From Bacillus timonensis (GTDB lineage: Bacteria; Bacillota; Bacilli; Bacillales; Bacillaceae_L), in the NCBI GenBank assembly GCA_020171895.1, contig JAIVAN010000013.1, forward strand, positions 1 to 64,000: DNA of 64,000 bases, written 5' to 3'. A model generated the notes under the pieces. It searched no databases and was not told where the DNA came from. It saw only the letters and a program-made list of their open reading frames with translations. The position numbers were made by a program, and so were the translations under genes. Positions 25,402-35,098 of this stretch are shown piece after piece (the first letter of the stretch is position 1; every line of letters starts with the position of its first letter).

Positions 25402-26508
25402 CTAAAGCTTATTAATAATACCAAAGCTTTTCATCTTTACTTTTACACGAATATTAACCACGGCATTCGAGAATGTTTCTCCCCAATTGTCTTGGTTTTT
25501 CATAAACTCTTCATAGTGATATGCTCGAAAATATGCACCTAAACCAACTGGGTCAATCTTTAATGATTGATAGCTCTTCATTAAATTTGTTAGATCATCC
25601 TTGAGTTGATTTTCAATGATCTTTTCAATCTTTTTTGAATCCTTTTCAACATCAAATTTACCGAATTCTTCAGTAAGTGAAATTACAGTATTAATATTAA
25701 TATTGAATGTAATTAACCCATCTTTAAAATTAGTTTTTACTTTTCGTTTAACACTATCTATTGAATAGCTGATTGGCTTGTCTAAATTATCATTGTTATC
25801 AATTGTAAATGAAACCGTATTTTTTATCTTATCCTGTAGAAAAAGATGTAATGTGGTTTCTTTTCGATTTAAAGAATATGCGAATTTCCCTTTTTCATCT
25901 AGGAGAGTAGTTCCTACGACTTCTATACTCTGTGGTGTGACTGAGAGAGTAGCTAATGAAGGGGTAATGGATTTATCAAACATTTGATAATGAAAGGTTA
26001 GCAATTTCGAATCAATAGATTGACTTAAGTCAATATTACTAAGAAGTATATTCTTTAAATAAATACCTAACTGTGTTGTAGGCTCGATATCGTAATAAAT
26101 AAAATCAGATACTGGCTTATCTACAGCTACAAGTAGACAATTAACAGAGTTTTTTGGATCACGATAAAAAACATCAAGTATTGGAAGAATATTCTCTTCT
26201 TCTAGGATTTCTTTTTCTAGTAAAATAACCTGTACTTTACCACCCACAACTCTCCCCATATTCATTGAACTAAAAGTCTGTCTTGCATCTCTTAGTGAAC
26301 TATCAATGGTATTTAATCTTGTCATAGGTATTTTTGCTAGTTCGTTAAAGACAGGATTGGTTTGATATATCGACAATTTCCCTTCCTGATCCTTACCAAT
26401 TCCAATTACAAGCGTAATTGCTTGATCCTCTAACTCCAAGCGGTCATTACAACCAGAAGGAAAAACTACAATCATAATCATTAGAATTAAAGAATACCGC
26501 CTCTTCAT
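25402..26508 (-). CDS. Spore germination receptor subunit C (Ger(x)C lipoprotein)
   Basis: A 368-aa lipoprotein whose signal ends in PSGC, with the acylated Cys near residue 20. The mature start NDRLELEDQAITLVIGIGKDQEG is the family signature (GCWDxxELxxxAxVxGIGID). It would lie on the outer face of the inner spore membrane and complete a GerA/B/C nutrient receptor. The start overlaps the B gene by 4 bp. Length is normal for the family, so it appears intact. Confidence 0.9.
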   Translation of the reverse strand: MKRRYSLILMIMIVVFPSGCNDRLELEDQAITLVIGIGKDQEGKLSIYQTNPVFNELAKIPMTRLNTIDSSLRDARQTFSSMNMGRVVGGKVQVILLEKEILEEENILPILDVFYRDPKNSVNCLLVAVDKPVSDFIYYDIEPTTQLGIYLKNILLSNIDLSQSIDSKLLTFHYQMFDKSITPSLATLSVTPQSIEVVGTTLLDEKGKFAYSLNRKETTLHLFLQDKIKNTVSFTIDNNDNLDKPISYSIDSVKRKVKTNFKDGLITFNININTVISLTEEFGKFDVEKDSKKIEKIIENQLKDDLTNLMKSYQSLKIDPVGLGAYFRAYHYEEFMKNQDNWGETFSNAVVNIRVKVKMKSFGIINKL

Positions 26509-27614
26509 ATTCTATGTCCTTTCTTCAATTTCGTTATTAGTATAGTTGAAAACAATAATAAGATTGGAAAAAGAAAAGCCATTCCTAAACCTGAAAAGTT
26601 TACCCAATTTGATAAAGTGTCTAAAGTGTGAAAATCTGGGTTAAAGAAAAAACCAGTAATAATAAATGCACATAAAAATGTACTATTGATAAAACTTGCA
26701 TTTTTAGCATTTAATAAGAAACTTGAAGCAAATATTGCACTATAAAAATAGGGAATTCCCGTCATAGACAAAATAAATAAATAAAAGGGGAGGTAGATAA
26801 TCTCAAATCGTTCTAAAAAAGGAAATTCAATTGTTTTTAACACATTAAGTGTTGGCCAAAGATAAGATTGAATTTCATCAGGACTAAAAAAAAGAAAAGA
26901 AATCAAAGTCACAAAAACCATACTAAACATTGTTAGGCTATTTGCGATGATAGCTGCTTTAATAGCAGACGTTTTATTTTCCAGAAAAGGATATAACAAA
27001 AAAATTAGTTCAAATCCAAGAAAAGAAAAGAATGTATCTTTAGCGGAAACAAACAAAGGTATCCATCCATTTTTTATAATTGGTAAAAGATTCAACCAAT
27101 GTGCATCTTTTAAAGCAAATAATAACAAAGGTAACATCCACAAAGTGATTGTAAAAATGATTTCTCCATATCTAATTATTGTAAGTAAGCCTCTTGATAC
27201 AATGATATACAGAGGTACAGTAAACAATAACAAAATTAAAATCACACTAGTTTTCGGTAAAATCCAAACACTTATAATATGAATGGCAGAAAAAATAATT
27301 GTAAAGAAAAACAAAAGAGAGTACAATACCCAAACCAGTGTGAAGAGTTTTCCGATAATGGTCCCAAATAAATTAGAAATAATTTCAAAAATTGTTTTAT
27401 TGGGAAAGCGTTCCATCACCTTAATAATTAATATATTTACGATTATCGTTACTAATCCACCGAGTATGATAGAAATCCAACCGCTTGTACCTGTACTTTT
27501 GTGAAGCTGACTTGGGAGTGTTAAAATACCTAGTCCTGTTTGAGTTAAATAGATAAAAATGATGAACTGTATAGTGGTTATAGGATGCTTACTGTAGTCC
27601 TGTTCAATTTTCAT
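26505..27614 (-). CDS. Spore germination receptor subunit B (GerAB/APC-type permease)
   Basis: A 369-aa protein with ten membrane segments, of the amino-acid-transporter-like GerAB family. The N-terminal IFIYLTQTGLGILTLPSQLHKSTGTSGWISIILGG is the family's ligand-channel opening. It probably binds the nutrient germinant and passes ions on activation. It overlaps subunit A by 11 bp and C by 4 bp. The specific germinant cannot be read from the sequence. Confidence 0.92.
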   Translation of the reverse strand: MKIEQDYSKHPITTIQFIIFIYLTQTGLGILTLPSQLHKSTGTSGWISIILGGLVTIIVNILIIKVMERFPNKTIFEIISNLFGTIIGKLFTLVWVLYSLLFFFTIIFSAIHIISVWILPKTSVILILLLFTVPLYIIVSRGLLTIIRYGEIIFTITLWMLPLLLFALKDAHWLNLLPIIKNGWIPLFVSAKDTFFSFLGFELIFLLYPFLENKTSAIKAAIIANSLTMFSMVFVTLISFLFFSPDEIQSYLWPTLNVLKTIEFPFLERFEIIYLPFYLFILSMTGIPYFYSAIFASSFLLNAKNASFINSTFLCAFIITGFFFNPDFHTLDTLSNWVNFSGLGMAFLFPILLLFSTILITKLKKGHRI

Positions 27615-29136
27615 CGTCCCACTCCCTCTTCTTTCCTTGTCTCAAGTCTTGCTGAGGTTTGGTACTATTTGGTCTATGTTTCATAAAGAAAATTGGTAAT
27701 CGTACTAAAAAATCTTTCCAATCTTTCACTATGATTGGAGCCATTGGACTTGTATAAGGAATGCCTAATGATTTTAATGAGGCTAAGTGTCCGAAAAGAC
27801 ACATCATCCCAATGATAATCCCAACAATACCAAACATAGATGAAATTAACATCATGGGAAATCTAATTAAACGAACGGAAGCCGCCATATCTTGATTAGG
27901 AAAAATGAAAGAAGATATAGCTGTTAACGCAACAACAATTACCATAATATTACTTACGATACCAACTTCAACAGCAGCTTGGCCAATTACAATCCCACCG
28001 ACAATTCCAACTGTCTGACCAATCGGGGCTGGAAGTCTTTGTCCAGCTTCTCTTAGCATTTCTAAAACGAGTTCCATAAGAAAGGCCTCAAGAATTGGTG
28101 GATAAGGGACTTTTTGCCTAGATTCACCAACAGATAAAACTAATTCTATAGGTATAACTTCATAATGAAACGAAATGGCAGCTATATAAAATGAAGGTAA
28201 AAATATTGCTAAAATAAAAGCCAGAAAGCGTAGAAGTCTAATGAAAGAAACGGTTATCCACCTGGTACTATAATCATCTACATTCTGAAAAAAAGATGCA
28301 AACGTCATTGGAGCAATTAAAGCACCTGGAGAGCCTTCAAGAATAACAGCCATTCGACCTTGTAGCAAGTGAGATACTACACCATCAGGTCGTTCTGATA
28401 TAAGAAATTGTGGAAAAGGTGAATAAGGTCTTGACTCAATAAATTCTACAAGTTCACCAGTGTTAATAACACTATCCACATCTATCGATTCTAACCGTTC
28501 TTTGAACATTGCTAGAGCCTCTTTGTTAACGACATCATCAAGGTAAAGAAGGTGTATTGTTCCTTTTCCTCTAGAACCGACTTTTAATTTCTGCATTTTT
28601 AATTCTTGATGAGGGAGGTAACGTCTTATTAGAGCAATATTTTTCCCAGCAGTTTCTATAAAGCCTTGGTGAGCTCCTTTTAGTGTGGATTCAGTTTGTG
28701 GCTCTTCAATCGCCCTTTGAGGCCAACCTTGGGTTTCTAATCTTAATGCTGAGTTTTTATTATCTGTTATTAATATAGAGAAACCTTCGAACAAGGCTTC
28801 AATTATACTATTCCAGTCAAATAACTCTTTAATTTCTCCAACTGTTATAATGGAGTCCAGAGGTAATTGATTATTATATTTATGTACTAATGGTTCAATA
28901 ACATCGCGGTTGATAGAAGACTTATCTGCTAAATCGGATAGATAAACAAGTGTGAACGATGTACCAGAAGGGTTTTGGAAGTGTCTATATACTAGATCTG
29001 GTGTTTCAGTAAAGTAACTTTCCAGAAATTGTATGTTTTCATTTTTATTGTAACTTAAAGAAGGTTTGTCATTATCGTCAGGCTGATATTCACTTTTGTC
29101 GTTTTTCTGATTCATTAATTTTTTCCACATTGACAA
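27604..29136 (-). CDS. Spore germination receptor subunit A (GerA family)
   Basis: A 510-aa protein. The large N-terminal soluble domain (about 1-245) is followed by the conserved RPYSPFPQFLISERPDGVVSHLLQGRMAVILEGSPGALIAP block and four or five membrane segments; GQAAVEVGIVSNIMVIVVALTAISSF is typical of GerAA/GerKA. It is first in the A-B-C operon. TTG at 29136 has GGAGG eight bases upstream, which is better than the ATG at 29130. The operon lies between the ssrA remnant and the rnr remnant. Confidence 0.93.
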   Translation of the reverse strand: MSMWKKLMNQKNDKSEYQPDDNDKPSLSYNKNENIQFLESYFTETPDLVYRHFQNPSGTSFTLVYLSDLADKSSINRDVIEPLVHKYNNQLPLDSIITVGEIKELFDWNSIIEALFEGFSILITDNKNSALRLETQGWPQRAIEEPQTESTLKGAHQGFIETAGKNIALIRRYLPHQELKMQKLKVGSRGKGTIHLLYLDDVVNKEALAMFKERLESIDVDSVINTGELVEFIESRPYSPFPQFLISERPDGVVSHLLQGRMAVILEGSPGALIAPMTFASFFQNVDDYSTRWITVSFIRLLRFLAFILAIFLPSFYIAAISFHYEVIPIELVLSVGESRQKVPYPPILEAFLMELVLEMLREAGQRLPAPIGQTVGIVGGIVIGQAAVEVGIVSNIMVIVVALTAISSFIFPNQDMAASVRLIRFPMMLISSMFGIVGIIIGMMCLFGHLASLKSLGIPYTSPMAPIIVKDWKDFLVRLPIFFMKHRPNSTKPQQDLRQGKKREWDDEN

Positions 29137-29272
29137 TGTTTACGCCTCCAAGCCCAGATAGCATACTCTAATCAGTAGTTGTCTTGATTATTAGGACTTC
29201 ATTTTATCATTGCCTTTGTATATTCTTGTTATTCCTTAATTAACCAGATTATTTATTATGTAGATATTAATC

Positions 29273-29433
29273 GAGGATCAAGGGCTTATCGTTCGAATTA
29301 GAAGCAATCGCTTCGCTACGTTTTACCTGAGAAGATGAATTTAGTTCGCGGAAAGGTCATTGGTCATGCGAAAGGCTTTGCATTTGTTGAATCGGAAGAC
29401 AAAGTTAATGAACAGGATATCTTTATCCCACCT
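29273..29433 (+). pseudogene. rnr: rnr (RNase R) fragment, codons about 50-105
   Basis: The translation EDQGLIVRIRSNRF, then after a one-base frameshift [20 protein letters not shown] and [18 protein letters not shown], matches the RNase R region just after its N-terminal winged helix. The fragment stops in DIFIPP, where the intact protein continues into the cold-shock domain. It precedes, rather than follows, the fragment that encodes the N-terminus. Confidence 0.82.
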
Positions 29434-29437
29434 AAGC

Positions 29438-29575
29438 CAAGAACATATAAAAAAACTACTTACCTTTATGAAAGAAGAGGCTTATAAGCCCTTAACGGTT
29501 CAAGAGTTAGAAGAAGCATTTGGAATAGAAGTCTCCGCAGCCTTTAAAAATTTTGTGAAGGCATTAGTTCAAATG
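29438..29575 (+). pseudogene. rnr: rnr (RNase R) fragment, codons about 5-50
   Basis: [20 protein letters not shown] followed by [20 protein letters not shown] and KALVQM matches the winged-helix N-terminus of Bacillus RNase R. The native start codon is missing. Its end (KALVQM) and the beginning of the preceding fragment (EDQGLIVR) would join without gap or overlap in an intact gene. The two pieces are therefore a circular permutation of about 300 bp. Confidence 0.82.
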
Positions 29576-29649
29576 GCAATTTTCTCAAACCTATTTTTGA
29601 AGACTTTGTATTTTTTATAGGGGAAAGCATAAATGTAAATATGGTTCGT

Positions 29650-29705
29650 TCCGTTTCGTTACAGGCACTTGCTTTCCGCGGGGAGAAAGTCGAGCCTCCT
29701 CATTG
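29650..29705 (+). repeat. Partial GC-rich repeat of a second family
   Basis: GTTACAGGCACTTGCTTTCC, then GCGGGGAG and TCGAGCCTCCTC, resembles another common Bacillaceae dispersed repeat. It shares the CTTTCCGCGGGG block with the repeats at 603 and 4985 but not their termini. It is truncated on the right. Confidence 0.6.
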
Positions 29706-29718
29706 AAAAGCTAAATGC

Positions 29719-29757
29719 AAATACCACACCAATAAGAACAGGTGTGGTAATTTACAA
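29719..29757 (-). terminator. Terminator of the galactoside operon
   Basis: ATTACCACACC and GGTGTGGTAT form a stem on the minus strand, directly after the stop of lacZ, with a T-rich stretch (TTTGCATTT). It closes the six-gene operon that begins at 40632. Confidence 0.75.
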
Positions 29758-29768
29758 TACGAATTAAC

Positions 29769-32700
29769 TCATATTCTACTTATCATAAACTCAAATTCTA
29801 TATCCTCATTGGATTGAATAAGATGTTCATTATGGACTGGGGCTCCCCAACTATCATCTCCACCTACTCCCATTTGTTTCCCTGCAACTGTTACTACAGT
29901 ATAATAAACATTAGGTAATTCATAATGATGTTGTGCATTTTCAAGCTCAAAAGCAGTGTAAGGAGAAAAATTACATTCTACGGCTTTATTAGTCGATGAT
30001 ATTTTTATCCCTTGTCCTTTTTGATCTGTTACATTTACCCAGCGCACTCCAGTTCGATTCCCGGATTCTTGAGGCTTTAAATAGTTTGAGAGATTCTTTG
30101 CCACTTGATTTTTAAAAATACCTAGTTTTGCTCCCTTTGCTCGGTCAGAGTAGTTTTCTTCTGGTCCCATTGCATACCATTCTAAGTTTTTATAGTCTGC
30201 TGGAATTTTGAATGAAACTGCAAAGATTGGCATTGGTGGTAGTTGATCTTCACCTTTATAGGTTGATTTCACTCGAATACTACCATCCGAATAAACTGTG
30301 TACTTTAGTTTTGTCTCCATTTTTTTACTAATTGAATACTTGTACGTGAATGTAACGTTGACTTGGTTATAATTTTTTTCAACAGAAATATTTGTGCATT
30401 TTCTAGCGATACTTGCTGTAAGCCAGCACCCTGAATGATAATTTTGTGCATATCCTCTATCATTATCAGTAGTGGCTCTCCAAAATAGAGGAGCAGGTGG
30501 ATATTCTATCATTTCTTTTCCAGCAAAGTTAACAGAAACTAAACTACCCACTTGTTTAGAGAACATAATTGTAAAGTCCTTTCCATGAACGCCAATGTTC
30601 ACATCACCTTCTACAACTCTGAATTCCCCTTTATTTATTACTTCTTTTTCTTCCACTATATCTTGTTGCTTACTATATACAAATTGACCAAAAGCAACCT
30701 CATATCCTGCCTCGGCCCATAAAGTATCCTTCCTTAGCTTAAGCGAGGTATGTACACAATACTCCCCAGGATCTTCTAGCAAATCATTCGGCCAGTAGAA
30801 ATCAATTCGTCCTTTACATTGTGGACCAACATCAGCAGGTAGATTGTTTCGATAAATTTCTTTCCCTTCAAAATAAAGGCTGTATTCAAATTCATACTCT
30901 TTAACATTTGTAAAAAGATTATCGTTAATAATCATTACTCCCATTTGGTCAGGATTAAGCTTGATATTTTGATATAAGTACTTCACTTCTTGCATTTTAG
31001 GAGAGATTTCACGATTTGCATAAACAAGACCATTGGTACAGAAGCCATAGTCGGTTGGTCGGTCACCAAAATCACCACCATAAGCTAAATATTCATTACC
31101 ATACTTGTCTTTTTTCATCAAAGACTGATCTATATAATCCCAGATAAATCCCCCTTGATACATCGGATATTTCTGTTCAAGTTCTGTATATTTGTACATC
31201 CCACCTAATGAATTTCCCATAGCATGCATGTATTCACAACTTATATAAGGTTTTGTAGGGTTATCATTAAGATATTTCTCTATATCAGCAGGTTTTGCAT
31301 ACATACGACTTTCCATATCGCTAGTATCATTATAATCTCGATTATGAAAAACTCCTTCATAATGAACAAGACGACTCGAGTCAACCGATTTAAAATATTT
31401 AGAAACGTTAAGAATTACTTCGCCTGCATAAGATTCATTACCACATGACCAGATCAGAATCGAAGGATGATTTTTGTCTCTTTCATACATAGAAATGGCC
31501 CTATCCATTACAATGTTTTCCCATTCTTTTTTGTTACCAGGTATATTCCAAGAAGGCTCTATGGCACCCATCTTTTGCCATGAACCATGAGTTTCTAGAT
31601 TCATTTCATCAATTACATACAAACCGTATTCATCACATAATTCATACCAGTACGTTTGGTTTGGATAATGTGATGTACGAACAGCATTAATATTATTTCT
31701 TTTTAATGTTTTAACATCCCATAACATGTCTTCGTTTGAAATTGAACGTCCAGTATAGCAATTGAACTCATGTCGGTTTACACCCTTAAAAACAATTCTT
31801 TTCCCATTGATATACATCATTTCATCGATCAATTCAAACCTTCTAAAACCTACATTTTGTGGAATAACCTCTATTAAATGATCGTTCTCATCAAAGATTT
31901 GAATATATAATTTATATAAATAAGGATCTTCTGCACTCCACAAATATGGGGCTAGCACTTCTATAGATATGTTTCCCGATAATTGTTTCGGTTTAGTTGT
32001 TTGAGATTCTACTAAATTACCATTTTTATCTACTATTGTTCCAATAATTTTTGACCCTTCTGGTACTTCTGATAAGAAATTTAAATCTACGTTAAGTGTA
32101 CCTACTTTGTAAGTAGCGTTTAACTCAGCGCGAACATTTAAATCACTTACATGAATTTTAGGTACGGTATAAAGATATACTTCTCTAAATATACCTGATA
32201 ATCGCCAAAAATCTTGATCCTCTAACCAACTGCCTGTACTTCTCTGATAAACCTCTACAGCCAACTTATTCTCTCCATTGTTTAAGAAAGGAGTTAATTC
32301 AAATTCTGCTGGGGTAAACGAATCTTCACTGTATCCTACAAATACACCATTTAACCAAACATAAAAAGCACATTCTACTCCTTGAAAGGATATATATACA
32401 GGCTTACCTTTCATATTTGAAGGCACATGAAATGATTTTATATAACTTCCAACCGCATTATGATCTTCTGGAATTTGTGGAGGACGGATATCATGATGTC
32501 CATCCCAAGGGTACATTGTGTTTACGTACTGTGGTTTCCCATAACCTTGTAATTGTATATGTCCTGGGACAGTTATATCTCCCCATGCTGAAGAATCATA
32601 TTCAGCTTCATAAAAATTTTCTACTCGACACTGGGGATTAACTGCATAATTAAACTTCCAATTTCCATTTAGGCTATGTCTCATCTTCATCGGTCTAATC

Positions 32701-32840
32701 GAACTAGCTTCTTTCATTGTTTCATAGTATCTATGGTCTGAGTGTGCAGGAAGTCGGTTGACTGCATATACATTTGTATCTGAAAGCCATTCAAGACTAG
32801 GGCTTGTTTCTGTATTATTAATTGTCTTCAATCTATTCAC
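29769..32840 (-). CDS. lacZ: Beta-galactosidase, GH2 (LacZ type)
   Basis: A 1023-aa cytoplasmic enzyme of the same length class as E. coli LacZ. The acid/base Glu lies in ILIWSCGNES and the nucleophile Glu in YISCEYMHAMGNS; the order sugar-binding, Ig-like, TIM barrel, C-terminal beta-sandwich (small chain) can be followed. There is no signal peptide. It hydrolyses lactose or other beta-galactosides imported by the operon's transporter. Last gene of the operon, GTG start with AAAGGA close upstream. Confidence 0.95.
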   Translation of the reverse strand: MNRLKTINNTETSPSLEWLSDTNVYAVNRLPAHSDHRYYETMKEASSIRPMKMRHSLNGNWKFNYAVNPQCRVENFYEAEYDSSAWGDITVPGHIQLQGYGKPQYVNTMYPWDGHHDIRPPQIPEDHNAVGSYIKSFHVPSNMKGKPVYISFQGVECAFYVWLNGVFVGYSEDSFTPAEFELTPFLNNGENKLAVEVYQRSTGSWLEDQDFWRLSGIFREVYLYTVPKIHVSDLNVRAELNATYKVGTLNVDLNFLSEVPEGSKIIGTIVDKNGNLVESQTTKPKQLSGNISIEVLAPYLWSAEDPYLYKLYIQIFDENDHLIEVIPQNVGFRRFELIDEMMYINGKRIVFKGVNRHEFNCYTGRSISNEDMLWDVKTLKRNNINAVRTSHYPNQTYWYELCDEYGLYVIDEMNLETHGSWQKMGAIEPSWNIPGNKKEWENIVMDRAISMYERDKNHPSILIWSCGNESYAGEVILNVSKYFKSVDSSRLVHYEGVFHNRDYNDTSDMESRMYAKPADIEKYLNDNPTKPYISCEYMHAMGNSLGGMYKYTELEQKYPMYQGGFIWDYIDQSLMKKDKYGNEYLAYGGDFGDRPTDYGFCTNGLVYANREISPKMQEVKYLYQNIKLNPDQMGVMIINDNLFTNVKEYEFEYSLYFEGKEIYRNNLPADVGPQCKGRIDFYWPNDLLEDPGEYCVHTSLKLRKDTLWAEAGYEVAFGQFVYSKQQDIVEEKEVINKGEFRVVEGDVNIGVHGKDFTIMFSKQVGSLVSVNFAGKEMIEYPPAPLFWRATTDNDRGYAQNYHSGCWLTASIARKCTNISVEKNYNQVNVTFTYKYSISKKMETKLKYTVYSDGSIRVKSTYKGEDQLPPMPIFAVSFKIPADYKNLEWYAMGPEENYSDRAKGAKLGIFKNQVAKNLSNYLKPQESGNRTGVRWVNVTDQKGQGIKISSTNKAVECNFSPYTAFELENAQHHYELPNVYYTVVTVAGKQMGVGGDDSWGAPVHNEHLIQSNEDIEFEFMISRI

Positions 32841-32881
32841 ATTTCCTTTCTTTTACATATTTCTTCATTGAAAGACGAACA

Positions 32882-35068
32882 TCACAGACTTTCTAACCTA
32901 TACATCACACTTTTAAAATCATGATTTGGATAAGGGATATTCACACCCATATTCATTAATTCATCTCCACCATATACTTCATTCGTTTCGATAATTCGAT
33001 AATCTTTGTCAGGGTCTAATCCAGATAATTTTATTGTCTGAAATGGTCCATTGGCTTCAGCTAAAACATGGACATAGAATAAAACTGCTTTTGTCTTATC
33101 TTCACTTACATGTATCGTTCCATAATTTTGACATTTAAAAGGATCGATTAGCCGATAGAGATCACCGTATTGTACCGTCATACGAATAGATTTATATAGC
33201 GAAATTTGTTTTTTCATTTCTTCCTTTTCTTCATCTGATAACTTTGTTACATCCAGTTCATATCCAAGATTTCCATCCATTGCAACATGTCCTCTAGTTT
33301 CAAGTGGTGTTATTCGACCGACCTGATGATTTGGAACTTCAGAAACATGAGCACCCATTGAACTAACTGGATAAACAAGACTCGTTCCATGTTGTATACG
33401 CAATCTTGATATAGCATCCGTATTATCACTAGTCCATGTTTGCGGCATATAATAAAGCATTCCGGGGTCAAATCGACCACCACCACCAGAACAACTTTCA
33501 AATAATATGTGTGGAAAGCGTGAAGTAAGCTCTTCTAACACAGAATATAAGCCTAATAAATAACGGTGTGCTATCTCTTTCTGCCTATTTGCAGGAAGGG
33601 CTGCCGAACCTATTTCTGTCATATTTCGATTCATATCCCATTTGACATATTCAATTGGAGCACTATCTAAAATTGCCGTCACCCGCTTTAATACTTCCTC
33701 ACAAACATCCGGTCTAGAAAAATCTAATACAAGTTGATTTCGACTTTCCGATCGTCTTCTGTTAGGGACATGAATGCACCAATCTGGATGGTTTCGATAT
33801 AAATCACTGTCAACTGAGATCATCTCAGGTTCAAACCACAATCCAAATTTCATTCCTTTTTCATTTATCTTTTCAGCTAATCCAACCAAGCCATTTGGTA
33901 GCTTTTCCTTATTAATAAACCAATCACCTAACGAGGTTTTATCGTTATCTCGTTCACCAAACCAACCATCATCTAAAACGAATAACTCTATCCCTGCTTC
34001 TGCAGCGATATCGGCAATAGACATAATTTTATTTTCATCAAAATCAAAATACGTAGCTTCCCAATTGTTTATCAAAATTGGACGCTCCTTGTTTCGATGT
34101 TCCCCTCTACAAAGACGATTTCGATATAATGTGTGGTATGTACGTGACATTTCTCCAATTCCTTCTGAGCTGTAAACCATGACGACCTCTGGCGTTTGAA
34201 AAACTTCACTAGGCTCCAGCTTCCATGAAAAATCAAAACTGTTAATCCCCATTGTGACACGAGTTTGATTCGTTTGATCAATTTCAACGGAAGCATCAAA
34301 GCTCCCACTATAAACAAGGCTAAAACCAAAAGCCTCTCCCAAACTTTCCGTTGTTTCAGGTCGAACCAACGCGATAAATGGGTTTTGATGATGACTGCTA
34401 GAACCTCGTCTACTTCCAACTGATTGAACTCCTCTTCTTAAAGAAAGTCGTTCTACATCACGCTCACGTACCCAAGCACCAGGAAGATTCATCATTTCAA
34501 ATCTCGTATCCCTAATATCCACATTTATGGAAGCTGCTTTTAATATGTGTTGAGTCTCCAAGCCGTTATTTTCTATTAACGTTGACCGGGTAATGACGTT
34601 TAATTCTTTAAATACGGTATACATTAACGTGATATATAGTCCTAATACTTCATCTTTTAGGCGTAGCTTTAATGTTTCAGCCTCATTCTCACCTTCCACA
34701 TAAGTAGCAGGAAGACCAGAAAGTTTAGGTTTTCCAGAAATAATCTCATGTGAATCATATCGAAAATCAGTGATTCTTGAACCATTTGGCTGTTCAATCT
34801 GCACTGCTGGTCCTCTAAAATCTGTATTCCCATAAGCTGGATACTCCTGAGGGAGTGTATCGAGTGAAAATGACCTGTCCTCTTTGTTTGGATTAGGTGA
34901 AAAGCCACGGTCTTTAAATCGGAGACTATTAGGAACACGTGCATGTCTTACCCTTTTTCCCCAATATAGATGTGCTAAATATCCTTCATTTACAATTTGC
35001 ATAACATAACTTGTATTTTTAGCCTGCAAGTGAAATATTTTACTAGATGGATCAAAACTTATTGGCAT
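32882..35068 (-). CDS. Alpha-galactosidase, GH36
   Basis: A 728-aa enzyme with an N-terminal beta-supersandwich, a TIM barrel and a C-terminal domain. The nucleophile Asp is in YVKWDMNRNM, the acid/base Asp in WTSDNTDAISR, and the DDGWFGERDND and ESCSGGGGRFD substrate loops are intact. It is cytoplasmic and similar to AgaA/AgaN of Geobacillus. Expected substrates are melibiose, raffinose and stachyose. GGAGG precedes the ATG, and a 30-bp gap separates it from the GH42 gene. Confidence 0.95.
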   Translation of the reverse strand: MPISFDPSSKIFHLQAKNTSYVMQIVNEGYLAHLYWGKRVRHARVPNSLRFKDRGFSPNPNKEDRSFSLDTLPQEYPAYGNTDFRGPAVQIEQPNGSRITDFRYDSHEIISGKPKLSGLPATYVEGENEAETLKLRLKDEVLGLYITLMYTVFKELNVITRSTLIENNGLETQHILKAASINVDIRDTRFEMMNLPGAWVRERDVERLSLRRGVQSVGSRRGSSSHHQNPFIALVRPETTESLGEAFGFSLVYSGSFDASVEIDQTNQTRVTMGINSFDFSWKLEPSEVFQTPEVVMVYSSEGIGEMSRTYHTLYRNRLCRGEHRNKERPILINNWEATYFDFDENKIMSIADIAAEAGIELFVLDDGWFGERDNDKTSLGDWFINKEKLPNGLVGLAEKINEKGMKFGLWFEPEMISVDSDLYRNHPDWCIHVPNRRRSESRNQLVLDFSRPDVCEEVLKRVTAILDSAPIEYVKWDMNRNMTEIGSAALPANRQKEIAHRYLLGLYSVLEELTSRFPHILFESCSGGGGRFDPGMLYYMPQTWTSDNTDAISRLRIQHGTSLVYPVSSMGAHVSEVPNHQVGRITPLETRGHVAMDGNLGYELDVTKLSDEEKEEMKKQISLYKSIRMTVQYGDLYRLIDPFKCQNYGTIHVSEDKTKAVLFYVHVLAEANGPFQTIKLSGLDPDKDYRIIETNEVYGGDELMNMGVNIPYPNHDFKSVMYRLESL

Positions 35069-35098
35069 TGAAATTCCTCCAATACAATGATATTTAGG

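Larger units (their letters stand above)
29137..29768. other. Spacer with gene fragments and a partial repeat
   Basis: Besides the ger promoter region (29137-29270), this stretch holds two rnr fragments in permuted order (29273-29575), a partial GC-rich repeat (29650-29705) and the lacZ terminator. No intact gene is visible, and the 86-aa frame at 29360 mixes both rnr fragments. Confidence 0.8.

Noticed and set aside
25333-25542. 69-aa plus-strand ORF over the terminator and ger C 3' end
   Set aside because: Starts inside a terminator hairpin and overlaps a well supported gene on the other strand.
26947-27504. Plus-strand ORFs of 111 and 73 aa within the ger B gene
   Set aside because: Antisense shadows of a membrane-protein gene with coherent family motifs on the minus strand.
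29360-29620. 86-aa ORF as a small RNase R-like gene
   Set aside because: It begins out of frame in the first rnr fragment and continues in the second; it has no ribosome site and ends in unrelated sequence. Treated as pseudogene remnants.
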